Source of the DNA: Mycolicibacterium austroafricanum
GTDB taxonomy: Bacteria; Actinomycetota; Actinomycetes; Mycobacteriales; Mycobacteriaceae
Direction of reading: 5' to 3'
DNA: 40,713 nt
Assembly (NCBI RefSeq): GCF_902705885.1
Contig: NZ_CACSIP010000041.1
Location: 13,808 to 54,520 of the forward strand
The notes under the pieces were generated by a model. It saw nothing but the letters and a program-made list of their open reading frames with translations, had not been told where the DNA came from and did not search any database. The translations under genes and the position numbers were made by a program. Position 1 is the first letter of the stretch. Each line of letters starts with the position of its first letter. Below are positions 22,604-30,094 of this stretch, in pieces.

Positions 22604-23701
22604 TCAAGCCGTAGGCCGCCAGAACCCCTGGAAACCCTGCCCGGCGTTGGCGGTCCTGACCGGGGACAGCTGCACCGGGTCACCGGCCTCGACCATCATG
22701 CCGTTGCCGACGATCATCGCGACATGGCCGTCCCACACCGCAAGATCACCCGGACGCAACGAGCCGGGGTCGACCGTCGCACCGATGTCCTGCTCCTGGG
22801 CTAGCCGCGGAATGCTCAGGCCCGCTTCGTGATACGCCCACTGGGTCAGGCCGCTGCAGTCGAGCCCGACGCCGGGGGTGGTGCCTCCCCACAGGTAGGG
22901 CACCCCGAGTTGGGTCAGCGCATGTCGGACGGCGCCGGCCGCGACCGCGTTCGGTGCCATCACCACGGTGCCGTCGGGCAGTCGTACCGCCACCCCCTCG
23001 CCGAACGCCGCCGCGTCCGCGGTCTCTGCCATGTCCGGGCGGGTGAACGCGGCCATGTCGGCCGAGCCGCCGGCCCCGCTCCACCCCGGCGCACCCAGCG
23101 GGGCGCCACCCCCGCCGCCGAAGCCCGAGCCCATCCCCGAGCCCATCGCCGGGGCGCCGCCGAATCCGGCCGGAGCGGTGGCGGCCGGGGCGGCGGGCGC
23201 GTGGGGAGCCAGGGCGGCCGCGTGCCCGTCCAGTTCGGCAAGCAACTCCTCGACGACCGTCACCGCTTCGGCCAACGCGTCGCGCGCCTCGGTCAACAGC
23301 TTCTCGGCGACGCCGGGGGAGTCCAGGTGCGGTTCCAGCGCGCCGGCGCGCGCTTCGAACTCGTCCACGATCGCCTGCAGGCGACGGTGCGCCGCCGCTA
23401 CCGACTCCGCGGCCCGGCCCGCCGTGACGCCCAGCCCCGCCGCCCGCTCGGTGGCTTCGTCGATCGCCGCGGTTGTTGTCGCCGCGAACTGGGCGGCGGC
23501 GTCGGATCCCGCGCCCGACCATTCGCCCGACGTGCGCTGCCAGGCCTGTGCGGCGGAGTGCGCCACGTCGGCCAGCATGTCCCGCGTGGCGGCCAACCCC
23601 GCGGCGGGGTCGGCCGCTGGATCACCGGACCATCCGGGACCGACCAGCGCCTGCACCCGGCGAATCGGCGTGGACAACGCCGTGATCAGCGCGCTGGGCA
23701 T
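22604..23701 (-). CDS. NlpC/P60 (C40) peptidase with N-terminal WXG-like helical domain
   Basis: A 365-residue protein. Residues 1 to about 165 are Ala-rich helices with an EWSGAGSDAA turn at 60 to 69 that resembles WXG100-type proteins; 166 to 230 are a Gly/Pro/Ala-rich linker; 255 to 365 form an NlpC/P60 domain. The catalytic Cys is 282 (GLDCSGLTQWAY) and the His is 326 (WDGHVAMIVG); Glu338 occupies the position where RipA-type enzymes have His. Such enzymes cut peptidoglycan stem peptides. No Sec signal is present, so export by a type VII system is plausible, supported by translational coupling (TGATG overlap) to the EspC-like gene upstream. A GTG three bases before the ATG is an alternative start. 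Confidence 0.85.
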   Translation of the reverse strand: MPSALITALSTPIRRVQALVGPGWSGDPAADPAAGLAATRDMLADVAHSAAQAWQRTSGEWSGAGSDAAAQFAATTTAAIDEATERAAGLGVTAGRAAESVAAAHRRLQAIVDEFEARAGALEPHLDSPGVAEKLLTEARDALAEAVTVVEELLAELDGHAAALAPHAPAAPAATAPAGFGGAPAMGSGMGSGFGGGGGAPLGAPGWSGAGGSADMAAFTRPDMAETADAAAFGEGVAVRLPDGTVVMAPNAVAAGAVRHALTQLGVPYLWGGTTPGVGLDCSGLTQWAYHEAGLSIPRLAQEQDIGATVDPGSLRPGDLAVWDGHVAMIVGNGMMVEAGDPVQLSPVRTANAGQGFQGFWRPTA

Positions 23702-24009
23702 CACCAGTCCCCGGCGAGCCGGGCTCCGGCGGCGTCGTCGGCGCTCTCGTAGGCCTGTGCGGTGGCCTGGGCCACGGGGTGCGCCGCCGCGACGGCGGTG
23801 CCGAGATCGGTGATGGTGCCGGCCTCCCGGTCGATCGCTCGGGCCAGGGCAGCCTGGAACCGGGCGCCGACCGGTCCGAGCCCCGCGGCGGCGCCGGCGT
23901 CCAGGGCGGTCAGCCGCGCGACGACCGCCTGAAGGTCGGCCGCGTGGCCCGCCGAGGCCGACCCGTAGGCGCGGATGAACTCGGTGTCTGCAGACAAGCG
24001 CGCGACCAT
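23701..24009 (-). CDS. EspC-like type VII secretion target protein
   Basis: A 102-residue Ala-rich protein predicted to form a helical hairpin. The LGPVGARFQAALARA block near residue 44 matches the ESX-1 EspC-like family (DUF2580), and a YESAD motif (Tyr87 to Asp91) near the C-terminus fits the YxxxD/E export signal of mycobacterial type VII secretion. The gene overlaps the start of the NlpC/P60 hydrolase gene by one base, so the two products are probably made together and may be exported as a pair. ATG at 24009 keeps the family length; longer frames would overlap the upp coding start. No ribosome binding site is clear. No ESX machinery genes are in the window. Confidence 0.78.
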   Translation of the reverse strand: MVARLSADTEFIRAYGSASAGHAADLQAVVARLTALDAGAAAGLGPVGARFQAALARAIDREAGTITDLGTAVAAAHPVAQATAQAYESADDAAGARLAGDW

Positions 24010-24047
24010 AGAAGTTAGGACGCCGGGAAAGGCCGATCGGTTCCCAT

Positions 24048-24053
24048 TAGGGT
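24048..24053 (+). promoter_or_regulatory. Candidate -10 box (TAGGGT) of upp
   Basis: TAGGGT lies eight bases upstream of the upp ATG with no ribosome binding site, fitting a leaderless or near-leaderless message. Confidence 0.45.
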
Positions 24054-24061
24054 CAGGGTCC

Positions 24062-24685
24062 ATGGACGTGCGCGTTGTGGACCATCCGCTGGCCGCGGCG
24101 CGGCTGACCACCCTGCGTGACGAGCGCACCGACAACGCGGTGTTCCGGGCGGCGCTGCGCGACCTGACGCTGATGCTCGTCTACGAGGCGACCCGCGAGC
24201 TGGCGGTCGATACGGTCGCCGTCCGCACGCCGATGGCCGACACCGCAGGAACGAAGCTGGCCAACCCGCCCCTGCTGGTGCCGGTGCTGCGGGCCGGGCT
24301 GGGCATGGTGGATCAGGCGCACGCGCTCATCCCCGAGGCCCGGGTGGGGTTCGTCGGTGTGGCCCGCAACGAGGAGACCCATCAGCCGACGCCCTATCTG
24401 GAGTCGCTCCCCGAGGATCTCAGCAGGCAGCCGGTGATCGTGCTCGACCCGATGCTGGCCACCGGCGGCTCGATGGTGCACGCCATCGAACTGCTCTACG
24501 CCCGTGACGCCGTCGACGTCACCGCTATCTGTGTCGTAGTCGCCCCGGAAGGGATCGCCGCGGTCGAGAAGGTGGCGCCGCGATTGCGCTTGTTCACCGC
24601 CAGTATCGATTCGGGTCTCAACGACATCGCCTACATCGTCCCGGGTCTCGGCGACGCCGGGGACCGGCAGTTCGGCCCACGCTGA
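24062..24685 (+). CDS. upp: Uracil phosphoribosyltransferase
   Basis: A 207-residue enzyme that joins uracil and PRPP to give UMP. The PRPP-binding motif is VIVLDPMLATGGSMVHA near residue 125; the N-terminal VVDHPLAAARLTTLRD and the C-terminal DIAYIVPGLGDAGDRQFG, which contacts uracil, are both typical of Upp. Length matches the family. It is divergent from the EspC-like gene and convergent with pmmB, with a short hairpin after its stop. It acts in the same salvage network as cdd and deoA, which yield uracil. Confidence 0.96.
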   Translation: MDVRVVDHPLAAARLTTLRDERTDNAVFRAALRDLTLMLVYEATRELAVDTVAVRTPMADTAGTKLANPPLLVPVLRAGLGMVDQAHALIPEARVGFVGVARNEETHQPTPYLESLPEDLSRQPVIVLDPMLATGGSMVHAIELLYARDAVDVTAICVVVAPEGIAAVEKVAPRLRLFTASIDSGLNDIAYIVPGLGDAGDRQFGPR

Positions 24686-24709
24686 CCTCCCGCCGTTCCG
24701 GCGGGGGTC
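24684..24709. terminator. Hairpin between convergent upp and pmmB
   Basis: CCCGCC-GTTCC-GGCGGG, extended by GACC and GGTC with one bulged base, overlaps the upp stop codon and lies directly before the pmmB stop on the other strand. It fits a bidirectional terminator; no U-tract. Confidence 0.6.
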
Positions 24710-24711
24710 GA

Positions 24712-26328
24712 CTACGCCCACTGGGGTACTTCCGCGGCGAGCGCGCTCTGTGATTTCTCCGCCCGCGCCCTGGCAGCGGCCAGTTCCCCGGTGCACCGGA
24801 CTTCGATGTAGGACTTCAGTTTCGGTTCGGTCCCAGAAGGGCGCGTCACCACCCGCACCGTCGCCGTGTCATCGCCGCCGGTGAAGACCAGCGCATCGGT
24901 GCGTGGTTGCAGGTCGGTGACGCTGACGTCGAAGCCCGCCAGTGACACCGGGGCGTGGCTTCGTAGCCGGGCCATCACCTCGACGGCCTCCTGCGGCGAG
25001 CCGACCCTGCGGGTGACGGCGGTGGTGGTGTGCACGCCGTGGCGACGAGCCAGGTCGTCGAGGGCGTCGAGCACCGTGCGTCCCCGATCACGCAGTGCGA
25101 CAACAAGATCGCAGGCCAGCACCGCGGTGCTGATCCCGTCCTTGTCGCGGACCGCGGCGGGGTCCACGCAGTGCCCGATCGCCTCCTCGTAGGCGTACAC
25201 CAGCGTTCCGTCGAGGTCGTCGGCGCGCGCCAGCCACTTGAACCCGGTGAGCGTTTCGACGTGGCGCGCTCCATGATCGGCGGCGATGCTTGCCAGCATC
25301 CGCGACGACACCACGGTGCTGGCCACCACCGCGGCGCCACTGCGGTGTGTCGACAGGATGTAATCGCCGAGCAGCCAACCGGTTTCGTCGCCGGTGAGCA
25401 TCCGCCAGCCGGCCGGGGTGGGCACCCCGACCGCGCACCGGTCGGCGTCGGGGTCCAGTGCGACGGCGATCTCGGCATCGATGTCGGCGGCCAGTGCGAG
25501 CAGTTGGTCGGCGGCGCCGGGTTCTTCCGGGTTCGGGAAGGTGACGGTCGGAAAGTCCGGATCCGGCGCGAACTGGCTCTCGACGACGTGCACATCGCCG
25601 AAACCGGCCAGTGCCAACGCATCCAGGGCGAACTCGCCGCCCACCCCGTGCATGGGTGTCAGCGCCACCCGCACCGACCCGCTGGTGCGGCGGACGGTCG
25701 CGGCGCGTTCGAGGTAGCTGCGCACCTGCTCGACGCCGTCGTGGTCGACGGGGGTGCGGGGGATCTGGTCGGCGGGCGGTGCGGCCGCGATGGCGTGCTC
25801 GATGTCACGGTCGGTGGGTTCGACGATCTGCAGCCCGCCGGCGGCGTACACCTTGTAGCCGTTGTCCGAGGCCGGGTTGTGCGACGCGGTGATCTGCACA
25901 CCCGCGGCCGCGCCGATGTTGCGCACGGCGAACGCCACAACGGGAGTGGGGACCGGGCAGAACATCAGTGAGACGGAAAACCCCTGAGCGGCAAAGACTT
26001 CAGCGGAAGCTCGGGCGAACTCCGCGGAACGGTGCCGCGCGTCGTAGCCGACCACGATGGCCGAACCGGGGGAGTGGTCGCCGAGCACCTGAGCCACCCC
26101 CCAGGTCGCCCGCAACACCACGGCCAGGTTCATCCCGTTGGGCCCGGCGCGCAGCGGACCGCGCAGGCCGGCGGTGCCGAACGTCAGCGGCCGAGCGAAG
26201 CGGTCGGCGAGGTCGTCGTCGTCACAGGCGGCGAGCTCGGCGGCTGAGGCAGGGTCGGGGTCGTGGGCGACCCATTCGGCGACGGCGGCGGACAGCTCGG
26301 TGTGCACGGCCATGAGCATGGCAGACAT
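24712..26328 (-). CDS. pmmB: Phosphohexomutase/phosphopentomutase (PmmB)
   Basis: A 538-residue alpha-D-phosphohexomutase-superfamily enzyme that moves phosphate between C1 and C6 (or C5) of sugars. The four family sites are present: the phosphoserine loop ITASHNPASDNGYK (Ser149), the Mg site ALDPDADR near 300, the sugar-binding YEEAIGH near 390, and the phosphate-binding RPSGTEPKLKSY near 505. An early FGTAGLRGPL block matches the group that includes phosphopentomutases and PmmB. Its place among nucleoside phosphorylases suggests it could convert ribose or deoxyribose 1-phosphate to the 5-phosphate, although the name implies phosphomannomutase. Three closely spaced ATGs are possible starts; the first is given. 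Confidence 0.9.
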   Translation of the reverse strand: MSAMLMAVHTELSAAVAEWVAHDPDPASAAELAACDDDDLADRFARPLTFGTAGLRGPLRAGPNGMNLAVVLRATWGVAQVLGDHSPGSAIVVGYDARHRSAEFARASAEVFAAQGFSVSLMFCPVPTPVVAFAVRNIGAAAGVQITASHNPASDNGYKVYAAGGLQIVEPTDRDIEHAIAAAPPADQIPRTPVDHDGVEQVRSYLERAATVRRTSGSVRVALTPMHGVGGEFALDALALAGFGDVHVVESQFAPDPDFPTVTFPNPEEPGAADQLLALAADIDAEIAVALDPDADRCAVGVPTPAGWRMLTGDETGWLLGDYILSTHRSGAAVVASTVVSSRMLASIAADHGARHVETLTGFKWLARADDLDGTLVYAYEEAIGHCVDPAAVRDKDGISTAVLACDLVVALRDRGRTVLDALDDLARRHGVHTTTAVTRRVGSPQEAVEVMARLRSHAPVSLAGFDVSVTDLQPRTDALVFTGGDDTATVRVVTRPSGTEPKLKSYIEVRCTGELAAARARAEKSQSALAAEVPQWA

Positions 26329-26418
26329 GCCCGCCTTGCCCAGTACGAGCGAAAGATTCGGTCGTCGGACAGTTGTGCTAACCAGGCTCCGAAGGTTTCG
26401 CTCGAGGTGGGCAGCGGG

Positions 26419-26892
26419 TCAGTCGTCGCTGGCCGCGAGATGCAGCCGGGCGGGCTCGGCCTCGGCCAGCTTGCGCAATATCGGCGCCACCAGCATCAGC
26501 AGGTCGAACTCCAGCGGCGACAACGTGTCGCGCATGGTGTCGCGCAGCCACGCGTCGCGCTCGGCACGGTCGGTGTTCAGCAGCGCTGCGCCCGCGGCGG
26601 TCAGCTCGACCAGTTGTCGGCGGCGGTCGGTGTCGTCGGGCCGACGGGCGATCAGTTTCCGGGCCTCGAGCTCGTTGAGAGAGTCCGTCAGGGACTGGAC
26701 CCGCACCTGCATCCGTACCCCCAGCTCGGCCGGTGTGGTGACCTCGGCCCGGCCGATCTCGCCGAGCAGCTGCATCTGGCTCAGCGTCAGCCCGTTGTCG
26801 GGCCGGTGCCTGCGCATCTGCCGGGCGACGGCCATCACCGACTCCCGCAACTCGGTGGCCGCCGAGGACGCAGAGGAAACGTTGTCAGCCAT
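26419..26892 (-). CDS. MarR-family transcriptional regulator
   Basis: A 157-residue winged-helix regulator. The recognition region LTLSQMQLLGEIGRAEVTTP near residue 36 and the wing RRPDDTDRRRQLVELTAAG near 83 are typical of MarR; the ends form the dimer helices. ATG at 26892 is supported by TATAAC six bases upstream (leaderless). The gene is divergent from the AbrB-type transporter gene, and two matching CAAG-N6-CTTG sites lie between the starts, one over each promoter, so it probably represses itself and the transporter. The ligand is unknown. Confidence 0.9.
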   Translation of the reverse strand: MADNVSSASSAATELRESVMAVARQMRRHRPDNGLTLSQMQLLGEIGRAEVTTPAELGVRMQVRVQSLTDSLNELEARKLIARRPDDTDRRRQLVELTAAGAALLNTDRAERDAWLRDTMRDTLSPLEFDLLMLVAPILRKLAEAEPARLHLAASDD

Positions 26893-26894
26893 TA

Positions 26895-26910
26895 CCAAGT
26901 TATACCTTGG
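26895..26910. promoter_or_regulatory. MarR operator site 1, over the marR promoter
   Basis: CCAAG-TTATAC-CTTGG is a perfect 5-base inverted repeat with a six-base spacer. It contains the putative -10 box TATAAC (minus strand, 26899-26904), so binding would shut off marR. Confidence 0.7.
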
Positions 26911-26949
26911 CAACAGAACAAAGATCACGTGATTGAGATCTTGAAATGA

Positions 26950-26963
26950 CAAGCGCATACTTG
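26950..26963. promoter_or_regulatory. MarR operator site 2, over the AbrB-transporter promoter
   Basis: CAAG-CGCATA-CTTG has the same half-sites and spacing as site 1. It contains CATACT (26956-26961), a likely -10 box ten bases before the transporter ATG. Repetition of the same motif on both promoters supports its being the MarR site. Confidence 0.68.
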
Positions 26964-26971
26964 GCATCGGA

Positions 26972-28138
26972 ATGCGACGAATACTTCGGTGGGTGCTGCT
27001 GGCGGCGGTGACGGTTGCCGCGACGGTGCCGTTGACCCTCCTCGGTGTGCCCTCGGCCGCGCTGTTCGCGGCGTTGGTCGTGGGCATCGTGCTGGCGCTG
27101 CTGGCCGCCGCGCCGGTGGGCGTCCCGCGCAGGCTCGGTGTGGCCGCCCAGGGCGTGCTCGGCGTCTACATCGGCACGATGGTGCACGAGGACGCTCTCG
27201 CCGCGCTGGGCGGTGACTGGCCCGTCGTCGTCGGTATTGCCGTCGCGACGCTTGCGCTCAGCGTCGGAGCCGGCGCGCTGCTGGGCCTGCACCGCGACGT
27301 CACCCCGCTGACCGGATCGCTTGCGCTGGTGGCCGGCGGCGCCTCCGGGCTGGTGGCCATCGCGCGTGAACTCGGCGGTGACGACCGCGTCGTTGCCGTC
27401 GTGCAGTACCTGCGGGTGGCGCTGGTGACCGCGTCGATGCCCGTCGTCGTCACGCTGATCTACCACGCGGACAGATCCCGTCCCGACGCCGCAACCGCGC
27501 CCGGCGACCAGACCTCGTGGTCTGATGTCGCCGCCGGGGCGGCTCCGTGGTCTGATGTCGCCGCCGGGGCGGCTCCGTGGTACCTCAGCATCGCCATGGT
27601 GATCGTCCTGGTGCTGGTCGGCGGCACCGTGGGCAAGCTGATCCGGCTGCCCGGGGCCGGGTTGCTCGGGCCGCTGGCGTTGACGGTCGCGCTCGAGGTC
27701 AGCGGTCTGACGTTCGGCTTGTCGGTGCCCGTTCTGCTGGTCCAGGTGGGCTATCTGCTGATCGGCTGGCAGGCGGGACTGGCGTTCACCCGCGACGCGC
27801 TGCGCACCGTCGGGCGGCTGCTGCCGGCCGCGATCGGCCTGATCGTCGTCCTCACGGTGGCGACCGCGGGCCTGGGGGTGCTGCTGGCCCGCGTCACCGG
27901 ACTGAGCCTGCTCGAGGGCTACCTGGCGACCAGTCCCGGCGGCGTGTACGCCGTGCTGGCCACCGCGGTCGAGACCGGATCCAACGTCACGTTCATCATC
28001 GCCGCCCAGGTGGTGCGGATCCTGCTGATGCTGTTCGCCGCGCCGTTGCTGGCCCGCGCAGTGATGCGGCTGAGCCGCCGAAGTCAGAGACGAGCGATCA
28101 CCGAGGACAGCAGCGAGCCCATCCGGGTGGCCGACTGA
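26972..28138 (+). CDS. AbrB-family membrane protein (DUF/Pfam AbrB type, putative transporter)
   Basis: A 388-residue integral membrane protein with two similar halves, each about five hydrophobic helices: residues 1 to 165 and 195 to 365. The pattern ALVAGGASGLVAIARELGGDDRVVAVVQYLRV in the first half is echoed by ATSPGGVYAVLATAVETGSN in the second, as in the AbrB family once mislabelled ammonia monooxygenase. The cytoplasmic linker holds a perfect 30-base tandem duplication giving WSDVAAGAAP twice. The last 55 bases overlap the convergent deoD gene. Likely controlled by the divergent MarR. Function of the family is not established; transport of small organic compounds is inferred. Confidence 0.85.
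   Translation: MRRILRWVLLAAVTVAATVPLTLLGVPSAALFAALVVGIVLALLAAAPVGVPRRLGVAAQGVLGVYIGTMVHEDALAALGGDWPVVVGIAVATLALSVGAGALLGLHRDVTPLTGSLALVAGGASGLVAIARELGGDDRVVAVVQYLRVALVTASMPVVVTLIYHADRSRPDAATAPGDQTSWSDVAAGAAPWSDVAAGAAPWYLSIAMVIVLVLVGGTVGKLIRLPGAGLLGPLALTVALEVSGLTFGLSVPVLLVQVGYLLIGWQAGLAFTRDALRTVGRLLPAAIGLIVVLTVATAGLGVLLARVTGLSLLEGYLATSPGGVYAVLATAVETGSNVTFIIAAQVVRILLMLFAAPLLARAVMRLSRRSQRRAITEDSSEPIRVAD
27518..27577 (+). repeat. Perfect 30-base tandem duplication in the AbrB-type gene
   Basis: Units 27518-27547 and 27548-27577 are identical, in frame, and encode WSDVAAGAAP twice (residues 183 to 202) in the linker between the two membrane halves. Perfect identity suggests a recent slippage event. 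Confidence 0.9.
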
Positions 28139-28875
28139 CGACCGGCCTCGAGCACCTCGGCATGGCTGAGCGGCTCGCCGGTCATGCCGGCCGCCAGGTT
28201 CGTCACCAGCGAGATGCCCAGCACCTGGGCGCCGGCCGCGCGGGCGGTGATGGTCTCGTGCACGGTCGACATGCCGACCAGATCGGCGCCCAGCGTCCGC
28301 AGCATCCGGATCTCCGCCGGCGTTTCGTAGTGCGGACCCGGCAGGCCGGCGTAGACGCCGTCGGCCAGCGTCGGTTCGATCTCGCGGGCGATGGCCCGTA
28401 GCCGCGGCGAATACGCGTCGACCAGGTCCACGAACTCGGCGCCCACCAGCGGCGAGCGCGAGGTGAGGTTCAGATGGTCGCTGATCAGCACCGGTTGGCC
28501 TACCGCGTAGTCGGGCCGCAGTCCGCCCGCGGCGTTGGTCAGCACCACGGTGTGCACGCCCGCCGCGCAGGCGGTGCGCACCGGATGCACGACATGGCGC
28601 AGGTCGTGACCCTCGTAGGCGTGGATCCGGCCGACGAGCACCAGCACCCGATGCGCGCCGACGTGCAGCGACAGCACCTGGCCGCGGTGGCCCTGTGCGC
28701 TGGGCGGAGTGAAGCCGGGGAGCTCGCCCATCGGGACGACGGCGGTCGCGTCGCCGAGTTGTGATGCCGCTGGCGCCCATCCGGAGCCGAGCACCACGGC
28801 GATGTCGTGTGCGTCGACGCCGGTCCGTTCGGCGAGGGCGTCCGCTGCGCGCTGTGCGTGCTCGGCCGGGGTCAC
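28084..28875 (-). CDS. deoD: Purine nucleoside phosphorylase (trimeric type)
   Basis: A 263-residue enzyme that splits inosine and guanosine (and deoxy forms) with phosphate. Typical blocks are VVLGSGWAPA near residue 26, GRIHAYEGHD near 80, LTNAAGGLRPDYAVGQP near 108, and the MSTVHE motif near 210 with VTNLAAG after it; the Asn in VTN is the 6-oxopurine contact. GTG at 28875 has TAAGCT seven bases upstream. The 3' end overlaps the convergent AbrB-type gene by 55 bases. The divergent amiB1 start is only 40 bases away, so the two promoters interlock. It follows adenosine deaminase in the salvage path. Confidence 0.94.
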   Translation of the reverse strand: MTPAEHAQRAADALAERTGVDAHDIAVVLGSGWAPAASQLGDATAVVPMGELPGFTPPSAQGHRGQVLSLHVGAHRVLVLVGRIHAYEGHDLRHVVHPVRTACAAGVHTVVLTNAAGGLRPDYAVGQPVLISDHLNLTSRSPLVGAEFVDLVDAYSPRLRAIAREIEPTLADGVYAGLPGPHYETPAEIRMLRTLGADLVGMSTVHETITARAAGAQVLGISLVTNLAAGMTGEPLSHAEVLEAGRQSATRMGSLLSSVIARL

Positions 28876-28882
28876 GCCCCGC

Positions 28883-28909
28883 AGCTTAGTTCGCCGGCAG
28901 TGAGATACT
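28883..28909. promoter_or_regulatory. Interlocked divergent promoters of deoD and amiB1
   Basis: TAAGCT (minus strand, 28883-28888) is seven bases from the deoD GTG, and GATACT (plus, 28904-28909) is six bases from the amiB1 ATG. The -10 boxes are 15 bases apart, so each -35 zone falls on the other promoter's -10. Both genes look leaderless. Confidence 0.55.
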
Positions 28910-28915
28910 GCCAGC

Positions 28916-30094
28916 ATGCCCACCGCCGCGCCGTCCCGCGTCGAGGACGCAGTGAACCGACGCCGCGGCGACCTGATCGAGCTCTCCCACTCCATCCACG
29001 CCGAGCCTGAGCTGGCGTTCAACGAGCATCGCAGCTGCGCCAAGGCCCAGGCGCTCGTCGCCGAGCGCGGCTTCGACATCACGCCGAATGCGGCGGGTCT
29101 GGACACCGCGTTCCGCGCCTCCTACGGCAGCGGCCCGCTGGTCGTCGGCATCTGCGCCGAGTACGACGCGTTGCCCGAGATCGGTCACGCGTGCGGGCAC
29201 AACATCATCGCGGCCTCGGCCGTCGGCACCGCGCTGGCGCTCGCGGAGGTCGCCGACGAGCTCGGCCTGACGGTGGTGCTGCTGGGCACACCCGCCGAGG
29301 AGGCAGGTGGGGGCAAGGCGCTGATGCTGCAGGCGGGCGTGTTCGACGACATCGCCGCGACGGTGATGTTGCATGCCGGACCCATCGATATCGCGGCCGC
29401 GCGGTCGCTGGCGCTGTCGGAGGCGACGGTCCGCTACCTCGGGCGGGAATCACATGCCGCCGTCGCCCCGTACCTGGGGATCAACGCCGCCGACGCCGTC
29501 ACCGTGACGCAGGTGGCGATCGGACTGTTGCGCCAGCAGTTGGCGCCGGGGCAGATGATGCACGGCATCGTCACCGACGGCGGTCAGGCGCCCAACGTCA
29601 TCCCGGCGCGCGCCGAGATGCGCTACGCGATGCGCGCGACGGACTCGGAGTCATTGCGCGAGTTGGAATCCCGGATGGCGGGGTGCTTCGCGGCCGGTGC
29701 CGTGGCGACCGGCTGCGAGCACGTCGTGACCGAGGCGGCCCCCGCGTACGCCGAATTGAAGCCCGATCCGTGGCTGGCCTCGGTGATGCGGGCCGAGATG
29801 GTGCGTGTCGGCCGCTCGCCGGTCGGTGAAGACGTCGAGGCGGCGTTGCCGCTGGGCAGCACCGACATGGGCAACGTGACCCAGGTGATGCCGGGGATCC
29901 ATCCGATCGTCGGCGTCGAGGCCGGGGGCGCGTCGCTGCATCAACCGGCGTTCGCCGCCGCGGCGGCGTCCGCCAGTGCCGACACCGCGGTGGTCGAGGG
30001 GTCGATCATGCTGGCGCGCACAGTGGTGGCGTTGGCCTGCGATGACGCCCAGCGTGAGCGGGTGCTCGAGCTGCAGAAGAGGCGGGCCTCATGA
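28916..30094 (+). CDS. amiB1: M20-family amidohydrolase (AmiB1-like)
   Basis: A 392-residue metal-dependent amidohydrolase of the M20 peptidase/aminoacylase group. The dinuclear metal blocks are ICAEYDALPEIGHACGHN near residue 83 and GTPAEEAGGGK near 123; the dimerisation domain falls about 180 to 295, and the last metal ligand is probably in GGASLHQPAF near 340. Position next to deoD corresponds to Rv3306c. It overlaps the next amidohydrolase gene by four bases, so translation is coupled. The GHACGHN block resembles those of aminobenzoyl-glutamate hydrolase-like proteins; the substrate is unknown. Confidence 0.88.
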   Translation: MPTAAPSRVEDAVNRRRGDLIELSHSIHAEPELAFNEHRSCAKAQALVAERGFDITPNAAGLDTAFRASYGSGPLVVGICAEYDALPEIGHACGHNIIAASAVGTALALAEVADELGLTVVLLGTPAEEAGGGKALMLQAGVFDDIAATVMLHAGPIDIAAARSLALSEATVRYLGRESHAAVAPYLGINAADAVTVTQVAIGLLRQQLAPGQMMHGIVTDGGQAPNVIPARAEMRYAMRATDSESLRELESRMAGCFAAGAVATGCEHVVTEAAPAYAELKPDPWLASVMRAEMVRVGRSPVGEDVEAALPLGSTDMGNVTQVMPGIHPIVGVEAGGASLHQPAFAAAAASASADTAVVEGSIMLARTVVALACDDAQRERVLELQKRRAS

